Positions 19,446 to 27,312 of a stretch of DNA of 64,000 nt are shown one piece after another. Source of the stretch: Pseudorhodoferax sp. Leaf265 (GTDB taxonomy: Bacteria; Pseudomonadota; Gammaproteobacteria; Burkholderiales; Burkholderiaceae_C); contig NZ_LMMT01000001.1 in assembly GCF_001422365.1 (NCBI RefSeq), forward strand, positions 125,193-189,192, in the 5' to 3' direction. A program made the position numbers and the translations under genes. Position 1 is the first letter of the stretch, and each line of letters opens with the position of its first letter. The notes below the pieces were generated by a model. It did not search any database. It had not been told where the DNA came from and saw only the letters and a program-made list of their open reading frames with translations.

Positions 19446-20234
19446 ATGATGCAACGCAAGCCCCTGATGCAGGCCCTCGTCGGTGCCGCCGTGCTGGCCG
19501 CTTCCGCCCTTCTCGCCACGGCCCAGGCCGGCCCGCGGCTGGACAAGATCATGGAGAGCAAGACCCTGCGCGTGGGCACGCCGGGCGACTACCGGCCTTT
19601 CGCGATCAAGACCGACAGCGGCTACAGCGGCCACGACATCGACCTCATCGAGGCCATGGCCAAGGAACTCGGCGCCAAGGTCGAGTACGTGCCGACCAGT
19701 TGGCCCAACCTGATGAAGGACATCCAGGCCGACAAGTTCGACGTGGCCGTGGGCGGCATCACGCGCAACGTGGCGCGCCTGCGCCAGATCGACATGCTGC
19801 CGGGCTACGCGCCCTTCGGCAAGGTGGCGCTGGTGCGCGCGGCCGACAAGGACAGGTTCCGCACGCGCGAGAGCCTGAACCAGGCCGGCGTGCGCGTGAT
19901 CAAGAACCCGGGTGGCACCAACGAGGCCTACGTGCTGCAGAACCTCACGGCCGCCCAGGTCGGCACGCACGACAAGAACGCCGAGATCCCGGGTCTGATC
20001 GCCGAGGGCAAGGGCGACGTGATGATCACCGAGACCTACGAGGCGCTGCACTACGCTCGCACGGACCCGCGCCTGCACGCGGCCTTCATCGACGCGCCGC
20101 TGACGCCCGTCAACACCCTGGGCTTCATGGCGCCGACCGACGACGCGGATTACCTGCGCGTGCTGCGCTTCACCTGGGAACTCGTGGACAGCCGCGGCGC
20201 CGTGCGCGAAGCGGCCGCCAAGTGGCTCAAATGA
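19446..20234 (+). CDS. pheC: Periplasmic cyclohexadienyl dehydratase-like protein (PheC family)
   Basis: The 262-residue type 3 periplasmic-binding fold has a signal peptide ending LATAQA. Segments RVGTPGDYRPFAIKTDSGY, PTSWPNLMKDI and NPGGTNEAYV match the Pseudomonas cyclohexadienyl dehydratase PheC far better than ordinary amino-acid binding proteins. PheC makes phenylpyruvate or phenylalanine from prephenate or arogenate in the periplasm. No transporter genes adjoin, which also argues for the enzyme. The start is the first of two adjacent ATGs. An ATGA overlap couples it to the flavin reductase gene. A solute-binding role remains possible. Confidence 0.72.
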   Translation: MMQRKPLMQALVGAAVLAASALLATAQAGPRLDKIMESKTLRVGTPGDYRPFAIKTDSGYSGHDIDLIEAMAKELGAKVEYVPTSWPNLMKDIQADKFDVAVGGITRNVARLRQIDMLPGYAPFGKVALVRAADKDRFRTRESLNQAGVRVIKNPGGTNEAYVLQNLTAAQVGTHDKNAEIPGLIAEGKGDVMITETYEALHYARTDPRLHAAFIDAPLTPVNTLGFMAPTDDADYLRVLRFTWELVDSRGAVREAAAKWLK

Positions 20235-20800
20235 AGCCGGTCGCGCTGCACCACGCGAGCCGCTTGATCAACCACGGGCCCACCGTGCTGGTGACCAGCG
20301 CGCACGGCGGGCGCCGCAACGTGATGGCCGCGGCCTGGTCCATGCCGGTGGAGTTCACGCCGCCGCGCATCGCGGTGGTGATCGACAAGAGCACCTTCAC
20401 GCGCGAACTGGTCATGGCCAGCGGCGCGTTCGCGCTGTGCATCCCGGGCGCGGCACTGGCCGACCTGGCCTATGCCGTGGGCAGCACCAGCGGGCGCGAG
20501 GGCGACAAGTTCGCCCGCCACGGCATCGTGGCCGGCAGCGGCCCGGTGCTGGGCATGCCGGTGCTGGAGCAGGGCTGCGTGGGCTGGCTCGAATGCCGCC
20601 TGATCCCCGAGCGCCACACCGAAGAGGCCTACGACACCTGCTTCGGCGAGGTGGTGGCAGCGGCGGCCGACCCGCGCGTGTTCGCCGACGGGCACTGGTC
20701 GTTCCGCGACGACAACGCCGACCTGCAGACGCTGCACCATTTGGGCGCCGGACTGTTCGCGCGCACCGCAGGCACGGTGCAGGCGCGCGCGCCAAGCTGA
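20231..20800 (+). CDS. Flavin reductase-like FMN-binding protein
   Basis: The 189-residue split-barrel flavin reductase domain has the conserved N-terminal pattern PTVLVTSAHGGRRNVMAAAW and TPPRIAVVIDKSTFTRELV, typical of the HpaC-related/flavoredoxin-like group. It would bind FMN and act as a small reductase. The ATG overlaps the preceding pheC-like stop by 4 bp, so the two are coupled, though the functional link is not obvious. It ends 2 bp before the convergent phcQ gene. Confidence 0.85.
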   Translation: MKPVALHHASRLINHGPTVLVTSAHGGRRNVMAAAWSMPVEFTPPRIAVVIDKSTFTRELVMASGAFALCIPGAALADLAYAVGSTSGREGDKFARHGIVAGSGPVLGMPVLEQGCVGWLECRLIPERHTEEAYDTCFGEVVAAAADPRVFADGHWSFRDDNADLQTLHHLGAGLFARTAGTVQARAPS

Positions 20801-20802
20801 GT

Positions 20803-21780
20803 TCAGTCGGCCCGCTCGATGCGCTCGATGGCCGCGGCCATCCAGTCGCGGCGCAGGCTCTCGGGTGCCGCCAGCGCCTGCGGCACCACCAGCCAGCGGC
20901 CTTCGCCCTGCGGCTGCAGCAGGGCGCTGCCCTCGGTCCACAGCAGCCAGGCCAGCCAGGCCGTGCCGGCCGCGGTGACAGGCGCCGCCGTCGGTGCTTC
21001 GAGCGGCCAGACCAGTGCGGCGCGGTCACGCACGATCAGCTTGCCCTCGTGGATCTCCGAGGCACCGGCCAGCGCTTCGTCGAGCACCGCCAGCGGCGGG
21101 CGCGCGCTGCCCTGGTCGGCGAACCAGCGGCCCCAGGCCGCCAGTTCGGTGCCGATGGCGATGCTGCGCGCGGTCTCGGCCTGCATCAGGTCGGCGTGGT
21201 CGGTGCTGTGCCAGTCGATCGCGGGCGGCCGGCAACCCAACACGCTGGCAGACTGCAGGAAGGCCTCGACGCGCTGCGCATGGTCAGGCCGGACGAAGCC
21301 GGCGCAGGCCACCACCAGCTGGGTCACGCGCTCGGCCAGCAACTGCTGCTGCTGCACCATGAGCTTCTCGCGCAGCAGCATGTCGCGTTCGCTGCGCAGC
21401 GCAGCCAGTTCCAGCGCATTCTTGAGGTCGGCGCGCAGGCTCTCCAGGTCCCAGGGCTTGGTGATGTAGCGGTAGATGTGACCGGAGTTGATGGCCTCGA
21501 TGGCCTCGCCGAGCTCGGAGTACGCCGTGGTCAGCATGCGCACGATGTTGGGATGGTTGTCGTGCGCGTAACGCAGCAGCTCGTTGCCGTAGGCGCCGGG
21601 CATGCGCTGGTCGGACACCAGCACAGCGATCTCGTCGGCATGCTGGGCCAGCATGGCCTTGCCAGCCTCGACCGAGGCGGCCGTGAGGACCGGGGCCAGG
21701 GGGGACACGAGGCGCTCGAAGTACTTCAGCGCCATGGTCTCGTCGTCCACGTACAGGATTTTCTGGGGTTGCTTGCTCAT
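20803..21780 (-). CDS. phcQ: PhcQ-like response regulator
   Basis: The 325-residue product has an N-terminal receiver domain (KILYVDDE, phosphoacceptor Asp57 in VSDQRMP, Lys in YITKPW) followed by about 200 residues with no recognised DNA-binding or enzymatic output. This matches PhcQ, the last gene of the Ralstonia phcBSRQ operon. The gene overlaps the upstream phcR-like gene by 4 bp (ATGA). Its likely role is a phosphorelay partner that influences the quorum-sensing output (established for Ralstonia, inferred here). Confidence 0.75.
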   Translation of the reverse strand: MSKQPQKILYVDDETMALKYFERLVSPLAPVLTAASVEAGKAMLAQHADEIAVLVSDQRMPGAYGNELLRYAHDNHPNIVRMLTTAYSELGEAIEAINSGHIYRYITKPWDLESLRADLKNALELAALRSERDMLLREKLMVQQQQLLAERVTQLVVACAGFVRPDHAQRVEAFLQSASVLGCRPPAIDWHSTDHADLMQAETARSIAIGTELAAWGRWFADQGSARPPLAVLDEALAGASEIHEGKLIVRDRAALVWPLEAPTAAPVTAAGTAWLAWLLWTEGSALLQPQGEGRWLVVPQALAAPESLRRDWMAAAIERIERAD

Positions 21781-22943
21781 GTTCTGGCGTCCTCGGTGCT
21801 CGGGAAGGTCAGGGTGACGGTGCAGCCCTGTCCGGGTTCGGAGTGGATGGCGATGCCGCCGCCGGCGGCCTGGACGACGCGCCGGCAGAACACCAGGCCC
21901 ATGCCGTTGCCACCGCTGGCGGCGCGCGTGGTCAGCGGCTCCAGCGTCAGCCGCGCGAGGATGTCGGGTGCGATGCCGCAGCCGTTGTCGATGAAACGGA
22001 TCCAGGCATGGCGCGGCCGCTCTGCCTGCGGGGTCTGGCCGAATTCGATGCGCAGCTGCGGCCTGGCGACGCCGCGCAGCGCGAGCAGCGCGTTCTTGGT
22101 CAGCGTGCACAGCACCAGGTACAGCAGGTCGCGGCGGCCGGGCAGGCGGAAGTCCTGCTGCGGGTCCAGCGCCACGCAGTCGCGCTCCTCGCCCTCGAAC
22201 GGGTACTCGGCCAGCAGCGCGCGGGTCAGCGCGCCGGCGTACAGCGGCGGCTCCACAGCGCCCGGCAGGGCATCGCGCGCGGACTGCACGAAGCTGGCAA
22301 CCAGCGACTGGCAGTACAGCGCGCGCCGCTCGGCCGAGTCGATCGCGGCGATCACCTCGCCCGCGCGGTGCTCGTTGAAGACCGCGCGGCCTTCGCCCGA
22401 CGCCTGGGCCTGGTAGCGGTCGCGCAGCGCCGCCATGTAGCCGCGCACGGTGCCCAGCGGGGTGTTGAGCTCGTGTGCGAGGAAGCCCAGCGTCTCGCGC
22501 ATGGCCATGACGCGGCTCTCGTGCAGCGCACTCTCGCGCGTGCGGTGGCGGTGCCAGGCCAGCGCGTCGCGCAACGCCTGGCGCGCGGCCGCCTCCTCCA
22601 GCGGCTTCTGCAGGATGCGGAACACCCGGCCTTCGTTGACGGCAGCGATCGCCAGGTCGGTGTCGGCGTAGGCCGTGCACAGCAGTGGAACCAGGTGCCG
22701 GTGCTGGCGCTGCAGCTCCTGCAGCAGCTCCAGGCCGGTGCGCTGCGGCATGCGGTAGTCGGTGACGACCACGGCGATGCGGTGGCCGCTGCGCTCCAGC
22801 AGCTGCAGCGCCTCGTCGACGCTGGCCACGGTCTCGATGCGGAACTCGTTCTCGTAGGTGCGGCTGAACCACTTGCGCGCGAGCGCCTCGTCATCGACCA
22901 CGAGGACGGTGTCGGCATCCGGTTCCAGGGGCGCGGCGTGCAT
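21777..22943 (-). CDS. phcR: PhcR-like receiver / histidine kinase hybrid
   Basis: The 388-residue product has a receiver first (VLVVDDE, Asp62 in VTDYRMP, QKP motif), then a histidine kinase: H-box His157 in LAHELNTPLG, N-box KNALLAL, G-boxes DNGCGIAP and GGNGMGLVF. This reversed order, receiver then kinase, is the unusual feature of Ralstonia PhcR. The start MHAAPLEPD is preferred over an upstream ATG whose residues are arginine/proline-rich noise. It lies between phcS and phcQ, overlapping phcQ by 4 bp. Confidence 0.8.
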   Translation of the reverse strand: MHAAPLEPDADTVLVVDDEALARKWFSRTYENEFRIETVASVDEALQLLERSGHRIAVVVTDYRMPQRTGLELLQELQRQHRHLVPLLCTAYADTDLAIAAVNEGRVFRILQKPLEEAAARQALRDALAWHRHRTRESALHESRVMAMRETLGFLAHELNTPLGTVRGYMAALRDRYQAQASGEGRAVFNEHRAGEVIAAIDSAERRALYCQSLVASFVQSARDALPGAVEPPLYAGALTRALLAEYPFEGEERDCVALDPQQDFRLPGRRDLLYLVLCTLTKNALLALRGVARPQLRIEFGQTPQAERPRHAWIRFIDNGCGIAPDILARLTLEPLTTRAASGGNGMGLVFCRRVVQAAGGGIAIHSEPGQGCTVTLTFPSTEDART

Positions 22944-22956
22944 GGCGGGCAGTGCC

Positions 22957-24384
22957 TCAGGCCGGGACGGCGCCAGCCGGCGCGCCCAGCGGCGTGGGTG
23001 GCGGCGGTGTGGCGGCGGGTACGGCGCCCGGCTCGGTGGCGGCATCGGCCGTGGCCAGCGCCAGGTCGAAGCTGAATTCGGTCCAGGCGCCCTCTTCGCT
23101 GGCCACGGTCAGCAGCCCGCCGTGGCGCTGCACGATGGCATAGCAGACAGCCAGTCCCAGGCCCAGGCCCTGGCCCACTTCGCGCGTGGTGAAGAAGGGC
23201 TCGAACACGCGCTCCAGGTTCTCCGGCGCGATGCCGGTGCCGTTGTCGCGCACGTGCACGAACAGGCGAGCGCCTTGGCGCTCGGCCCGCACCCCGATCT
23301 GCGGCACCAGGCCAGGCCGCCGCTGTGCGGCCTTGTGCAATGCCAGCGCCGCATTGCCGAGCAGGTTCACGAGCACCCCGATGACGGCCGGCTCGTCGCC
23401 GCGCACATGGGTGTCCAGCGGCAGCTGGGTGTCGATGGCCACGCCCTTGAGCTCGAAGCCGGTGAGCCGCAGCGCCGAACGCAGCGCCTTCTCGAACAGG
23501 AAGATGCGCTCGCCGTCGCCGCCTGGCTTCTGGTAGGCGAAGGTCTTGAGATCGGTCACGATGTTCTGCACGCGCAACATGCCGTCCTTGGCATCGGTCA
23601 GGCTTTCCTTGAGGTCGGCGCTGGCGGCCACGGCCGGGTCCATCAGCGCCATGTTGAGCGCCATCATGCTGTAGTTGACGGGGTTGTTGACCTCGTGCAG
23701 CAGCCCGGCCGACAGCGTGCCCAGGGCCGCCATCTTCTCCTGCTGCATCATCATGCCCTTGATCTGGGCCAGGGCCTGGTTGGTGCTCTGCAAAGAGGCG
23801 TTCTTCTCCGAAACCTCGTGCTGCAGCGCGAACAGGCGCATGCGCGCCCGCTCGTTGTAGAAGGTGCAGCCAGCCGAAATGGCGACCGAGAACAGCAGGA
23901 ACAGCGTGTTGCCGATCAGCGCCGGCGGCGCCACGAGCGTTTGGTCGTGGGCCAAGCCGGCCAGGATGTAGGCCGCACAGGTGAACACCCCCAGGCCCAC
24001 CGATTGCAGGAAGCCGATCGGCATGATGATGCCGGCCGCGTACAGCGCCAGGCTGAGTCCGAACACGTAGGGCGATTCGGCGCCCTGCGTGGCGTAGATC
24101 ATCCAGGTGATCATGACCTGCGGCAACACCAGCCAGGCGAGCGTGAGTTCGCGTGCTTGCTGTACGGCCCCGGGACGGTGCAGAAGCACCAGCGCGAACA
24201 ACAGGGCCAGCGTGCACAGGCCGCGCACCACGCCAAGCTGCCACGCCTGGGACGGGTAGAAGATCAGGTCCAGCCCGACTCCGCACGCCACCAGTGCCGT
24301 GGCCACGGCACAACCCGTGCGGCTGTAGGCCAGGCGGAATTCCGCCAGCTCGGCCTCGTAGTCGCTGTGCAGGTCCTGCGCCAT
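22957..24384 (-). CDS. phcS: PhcS-like membrane sensor histidine kinase
   Basis: The 475-residue protein has about six membrane helices (roughly 25-42, 53-68, 83-98, 106-127, 130-146, 157-176) with little periplasmic sequence. A coiled stretch, H-box His230 in LLHEVNNPVNY, N-box GNAALAL and ATP-binding motifs DNGTGIAPENL and GQGLGLGLAV follow. PhcS in Ralstonia senses methyl 3-hydroxymyristate or 3-hydroxypalmitate, and a mostly membrane-embedded sensor fits a lipid-like ligand. It sits 6 bp after the phcB-like gene and 13 bp before phcR. Confidence 0.8.
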   Translation of the reverse strand: MAQDLHSDYEAELAEFRLAYSRTGCAVATALVACGVGLDLIFYPSQAWQLGVVRGLCTLALLFALVLLHRPGAVQQARELTLAWLVLPQVMITWMIYATQGAESPYVFGLSLALYAAGIIMPIGFLQSVGLGVFTCAAYILAGLAHDQTLVAPPALIGNTLFLLFSVAISAGCTFYNERARMRLFALQHEVSEKNASLQSTNQALAQIKGMMMQQEKMAALGTLSAGLLHEVNNPVNYSMMALNMALMDPAVAASADLKESLTDAKDGMLRVQNIVTDLKTFAYQKPGGDGERIFLFEKALRSALRLTGFELKGVAIDTQLPLDTHVRGDEPAVIGVLVNLLGNAALALHKAAQRRPGLVPQIGVRAERQGARLFVHVRDNGTGIAPENLERVFEPFFTTREVGQGLGLGLAVCYAIVQRHGGLLTVASEEGAWTEFSFDLALATADAATEPGAVPAATPPPPTPLGAPAGAVPA

Positions 24385-24390
24385 GGCCGT

Positions 24391-25782
24391 TCAGGGCAGG
24401 GCCAGCTGCATGAATACGTTGACGCCGGTGGGGTCGGTCCAGATGCGTTCAACCTGGGCCGGCTCGGGGGCCAACGCACGCATGCCCGCCTCGTCGCGGT
24501 AGATCAGATGCCACTCCAGCAGGTGTTCCATGACGCCTCTTTCCGGATTGCTGCTGTGCACGTTGGTCACCAGCATGCTGCCGCCGCTGCGCGTGCGGCT
24601 GCAGAAGTACTGCAGCAGGCGGTGGCAGACCTTGTCGGACAGGTAGTCGAACAGGCCGGCGCAGTAGACGAAGTCGAACGACGCTTGCTCGGCGTAACGG
24701 TCGCTGGAGGCGCGCTTGAGCAGGTTGTGCACCGACTCGTGCACGAGCGTGATCGATACCTGCACGCCGCGGCGGCGGCAGGCCTCCTCGATCCGATCGC
24801 GCGTGTAGGCCAGCGTCTCCTCGCTGAAGTCCATCAGCGTGAAGGCCAGGCGACCTGGGTCCGGGTGGCTGGCGATCAGCCGCTGGATCTCGACAGCGGG
24901 GCCGCAGCCCACGTTCAGCACACGCACCGGTCCCTCGCCCGTCGTCGCCTGGGACAGGGGCGCCAGCGTATCGACCAGGATGTCGATGCGGTTGCGGTGC
25001 GCACGCGCCACGGCCGCATTCAGGAACAGGGCGTTGATGATCTGGAAATAGGTGCTGGCGCCGTCACGCGGGTCTTGCAGCATCTGGTTGACCATCTGGT
25101 AGTCGCCCGCATAGCCCAGCGGCTTGGCGAAGGTGCGGTAGACGAAGGGCGCGCGCAGGATCAGCGGGTGGATCGCCGTCTGCGCGAAGGTGCGGTGCAT
25201 GGGTTGCAAGGGCTCGGGCACCTGGCGCGACACCTCTTCGAGCCGGTCGAAGTAGTTGCGTGCGCGCAGCATCAGCGGCTCGGCGATCTCGAAGAACACG
25301 TCCTTGCGCAGCCGGCCCTCGGCGTCCTTGGGCAGCGTGGCGGACATGTCGGCCTGGTCGACCCAGCGCGACACATCGGACAGGTAGGCACGCAACTCGC
25401 TCACGGCGACCTGGTAGGACTCGCCGATGTGGAAGCGCTGGTTCCACTCATCGACGAAGGCTCTGGCCTGCTGCGAGAACGAGGCCGGGTCGTGGCCCAG
25501 CACGGCCAGCTCGTCCCACTCGTCGATCAGCGTGACCGAGACCACCGCCATCAGCCCGGTGTTGAGCAGGCTGACCACCACGGCCTTGCCGCGGTAGACC
25601 GGCCGCTCGCCCGCACGCACGGTCAGCTCGCTGAGCACCTCGCTGACCTGGACGATGGAATAAGGGTTGTAGACCTCCATCACCAGCGAACGCCGCTGGT
25701 GGTTGGTCAACACCCCGCGGACGACCTCGCCCTGGCTGTTGCGGAAGGTGATGACGGCATCGATGGCACGGGGAGACAGCAC
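24391..25782 (-). CDS. phcB: PhcB-like SAM-dependent methyltransferase (fatty acid methyl ester signal synthase)
   Basis: The 463-residue product has an N-terminal beta-rich region (about 1-90, PilZ-like in appearance), a helical middle, and a C-terminal class I methyltransferase with SAM motif I VRVLNVGCGPAVEI (287-300) and motif II-like FTLMDFS. PhcB proteins methylate 3-hydroxy fatty acids to make the diffusible 3-hydroxy acid methyl ester signal. The following genes in order are a membrane kinase, a receiver-kinase hybrid and a receiver protein, exactly the phcBSRQ arrangement. A GTG start with GAGG upstream was chosen because the sequence is conserved-looking from MLSPRAIDAV onward. Confidence 0.78.
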   Translation of the reverse strand: MLSPRAIDAVITFRNSQGEVVRGVLTNHQRRSLVMEVYNPYSIVQVSEVLSELTVRAGERPVYRGKAVVVSLLNTGLMAVVSVTLIDEWDELAVLGHDPASFSQQARAFVDEWNQRFHIGESYQVAVSELRAYLSDVSRWVDQADMSATLPKDAEGRLRKDVFFEIAEPLMLRARNYFDRLEEVSRQVPEPLQPMHRTFAQTAIHPLILRAPFVYRTFAKPLGYAGDYQMVNQMLQDPRDGASTYFQIINALFLNAAVARAHRNRIDILVDTLAPLSQATTGEGPVRVLNVGCGPAVEIQRLIASHPDPGRLAFTLMDFSEETLAYTRDRIEEACRRRGVQVSITLVHESVHNLLKRASSDRYAEQASFDFVYCAGLFDYLSDKVCHRLLQYFCSRTRSGGSMLVTNVHSSNPERGVMEHLLEWHLIYRDEAGMRALAPEPAQVERIWTDPTGVNVFMQLALP

Positions 25783-25851
25783 GGTGCAGACCTCGGCAGG
25801 CGAACAGACGAAACGGGGGCGCTTCAGCGCACTGGCAGCTGGCAGGGGCGC

Positions 25852-26709
25852 TCAGCTGGCAACGCCATGGCACTTCTTGAACTTCTTGCCACTGCCGCAG
25901 GGGCAGGCATCGTTGCGGCCCGGTTGGGGCTGGTCGTGGCGCACCTGCGCCACGCGGGGGCCCAGCGCCAGGCCGGCGGCACGCAAGTCATAGACCGCCC
26001 AGACGGCTTCGCCGAAGGACTCCAGGCGGTCGGCCGACATGCTGGGCGGACCCTCCTCGCCATCGTCGCCGACGTAGGCCGACACCTCCAGGGGTCCCTC
26101 GTCGTCCTCGCACAGTGCGGCCACGTTGCCCAGGGCGTCGTCGATGGTGCTGGCGATGTCCTTCTCGCGGCTGGGCGCCAGCCATTCGTCCGGCCAGCTT
26201 TCCACCACCAGCATGAAGCCCAGTGCCCACAGCTGGGCGAAGGAGGGCAACTGTGTCAGTGCCTCGGCCAGCGCGGCCTCGTCGGCGTCGGGCAGGCCCA
26301 GGGCCTCCGCACGCTCCTTCGGCTCCAGCTGGGCCATGGCGCTGCGCACGTCCAGCACCTGCGGGCAGTAGGCGCGTTCGTCGTCCAGATTCTGGACCTC
26401 GGCGTCCAGCGCGGTGGCGATCTCCTGCCAGCGCTGCGCCCACAGGGCCTCGAACTGCGCACGCACGGCGGCGTCCGGGAACAGTTCTTCCAGCGGCTTG
26501 TCCGATTCGAACAGCACCGGCCAGTAGGCCGCCGGTGCCACCGGGCTGCGGCAGCACACCAGCGCGGCCATGAAGCCCTCGCACAGCTCCCACTGCGGGG
26601 CCTCGACGCCCTGCTCACGCAGGGTGTCGAGCCAGGCGTCGAGCTGGTCGAAGTCCTCGGGCTGGAGCGCGGATGCAGGAGAAGGAGCGGCAGGGGCGGG
26701 TAGGGTCAT
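25852..26709 (-). CDS. UPF0149 (YecA/YgfB) family protein with C-terminal SEC-C metal-binding motif
   Basis: The 285-residue protein has the UPF0149 helical domain ([26 protein letters not shown]) and a C-terminal SEC-C zinc motif [19 protein letters not shown], as at the end of SecA and YecA. The SEC-C motif binds Zn or Fe and often contacts ribosomes or SecB. The function of this member is unknown. It lies 69 bp upstream of phcB on the same strand and could share its transcript. Confidence 0.88.
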   Translation of the reverse strand: MTLPAPAAPSPASALQPEDFDQLDAWLDTLREQGVEAPQWELCEGFMAALVCCRSPVAPAAYWPVLFESDKPLEELFPDAAVRAQFEALWAQRWQEIATALDAEVQNLDDERAYCPQVLDVRSAMAQLEPKERAEALGLPDADEAALAEALTQLPSFAQLWALGFMLVVESWPDEWLAPSREKDIASTIDDALGNVAALCEDDEGPLEVSAYVGDDGEEGPPSMSADRLESFGEAVWAVYDLRAAGLALGPRVAQVRHDQPQPGRNDACPCGSGKKFKKCHGVAS

Positions 26710-26814
26710 CTTGGTCCAGGCCGCACCGCCCAGGCAACGACAGCCTGGCAGTGGGCGAAATCAAAGCGCCGGGTCTCATGAACCCGACGCATGCCGTATG
26801 CGCGTTGCGCATGC

Positions 26815-27312
26815 TTACATGTAGGAGCAGTGTGCCAGCTTCACATGGTCCTCGACACCGTGCAGTGCCGCGCCTGCATGACGCTTGGTAAGCAACTGTT
26901 GCAGAACGTCGACACCCAGGGCCGCAAGCCGGGTCCGCGTGGCGAGCACCGCACGGTCCTTGCTCAGCAGCAGGGCGCGGTGGGCGACGGCGAGATCGAT
27001 GAAGGGCTGGTCGTCCGGATCGCTGCAGCGCACGGCCACCGACGGCACGGCCTGCACGGTGCGGCTGGCCGCATCGAAGGCCGCGAGTGCGGCGTCGGCC
27101 GAGCGGCCATGGGACTGGCGCCAGGCCTGCAGGTGGGGATAGTCGAGCACGCGCGCGAACTCTGCGCGCATGCCGGGCAGCACCAGCCAGTGCAGGCGGC
27201 CCTGCGCCAGCGCCTGTTGCAGCTCCGCGGTGCGCGGGTCCTGGAACAGCAGCAGGTCCAGCGCGACGTTGGTGTCCAGCACCACGGCGCGGCCGGCTTC
27301 AGCTGGCGTCAT
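26815..27312 (-). CDS. PIN-domain putative ribonuclease, no antitoxin beside it
   Basis: The 165-residue PIN domain has VVLDTNVALDLLLF (first active-site Asp), a central acidic MRAEF, DQPFIDLAVAH and LLSKDRAVL, all expected PIN catalytic elements. It belongs to the group often labelled toxin component, PIN family, yet no antitoxin gene adjoins. Its start overlaps the 3' end of the rRNA methyltransferase gene by 14 bp, so it is probably co-translated with it. The ATG at 27312 fits the domain start better than one 14 codons upstream. Confidence 0.8.
   Translation of the reverse strand: MTPAEAGRAVVLDTNVALDLLLFQDPRTAELQQALAQGRLHWLVLPGMRAEFARVLDYPHLQAWRQSHGRSADAALAAFDAASRTVQAVPSVAVRCSDPDDQPFIDLAVAHRALLLSKDRAVLATRTRLAALGVDVLQQLLTKRHAGAALHGVEDHVKLAHCSYM

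Noticed and set aside
19446-20234. Ordinary amino-acid ABC transporter binding protein.
   Set aside because: The fold is shared, but PTSWPNLM and NPGGTNE segments and the absence of permease/ATPase genes favour the PheC enzyme family. Not fully excluded.
26798-26812. Terminator after the PIN gene (ATGCGC-GTT-GCGCAT).
   Set aside because: The stem is short and no T-run follows on the minus strand.
26815-27312. Conventional toxin-antitoxin module for the PIN protein.
   Set aside because: No small antitoxin gene lies on either side; the neighbours are UPF0149 and an rRNA methyltransferase.
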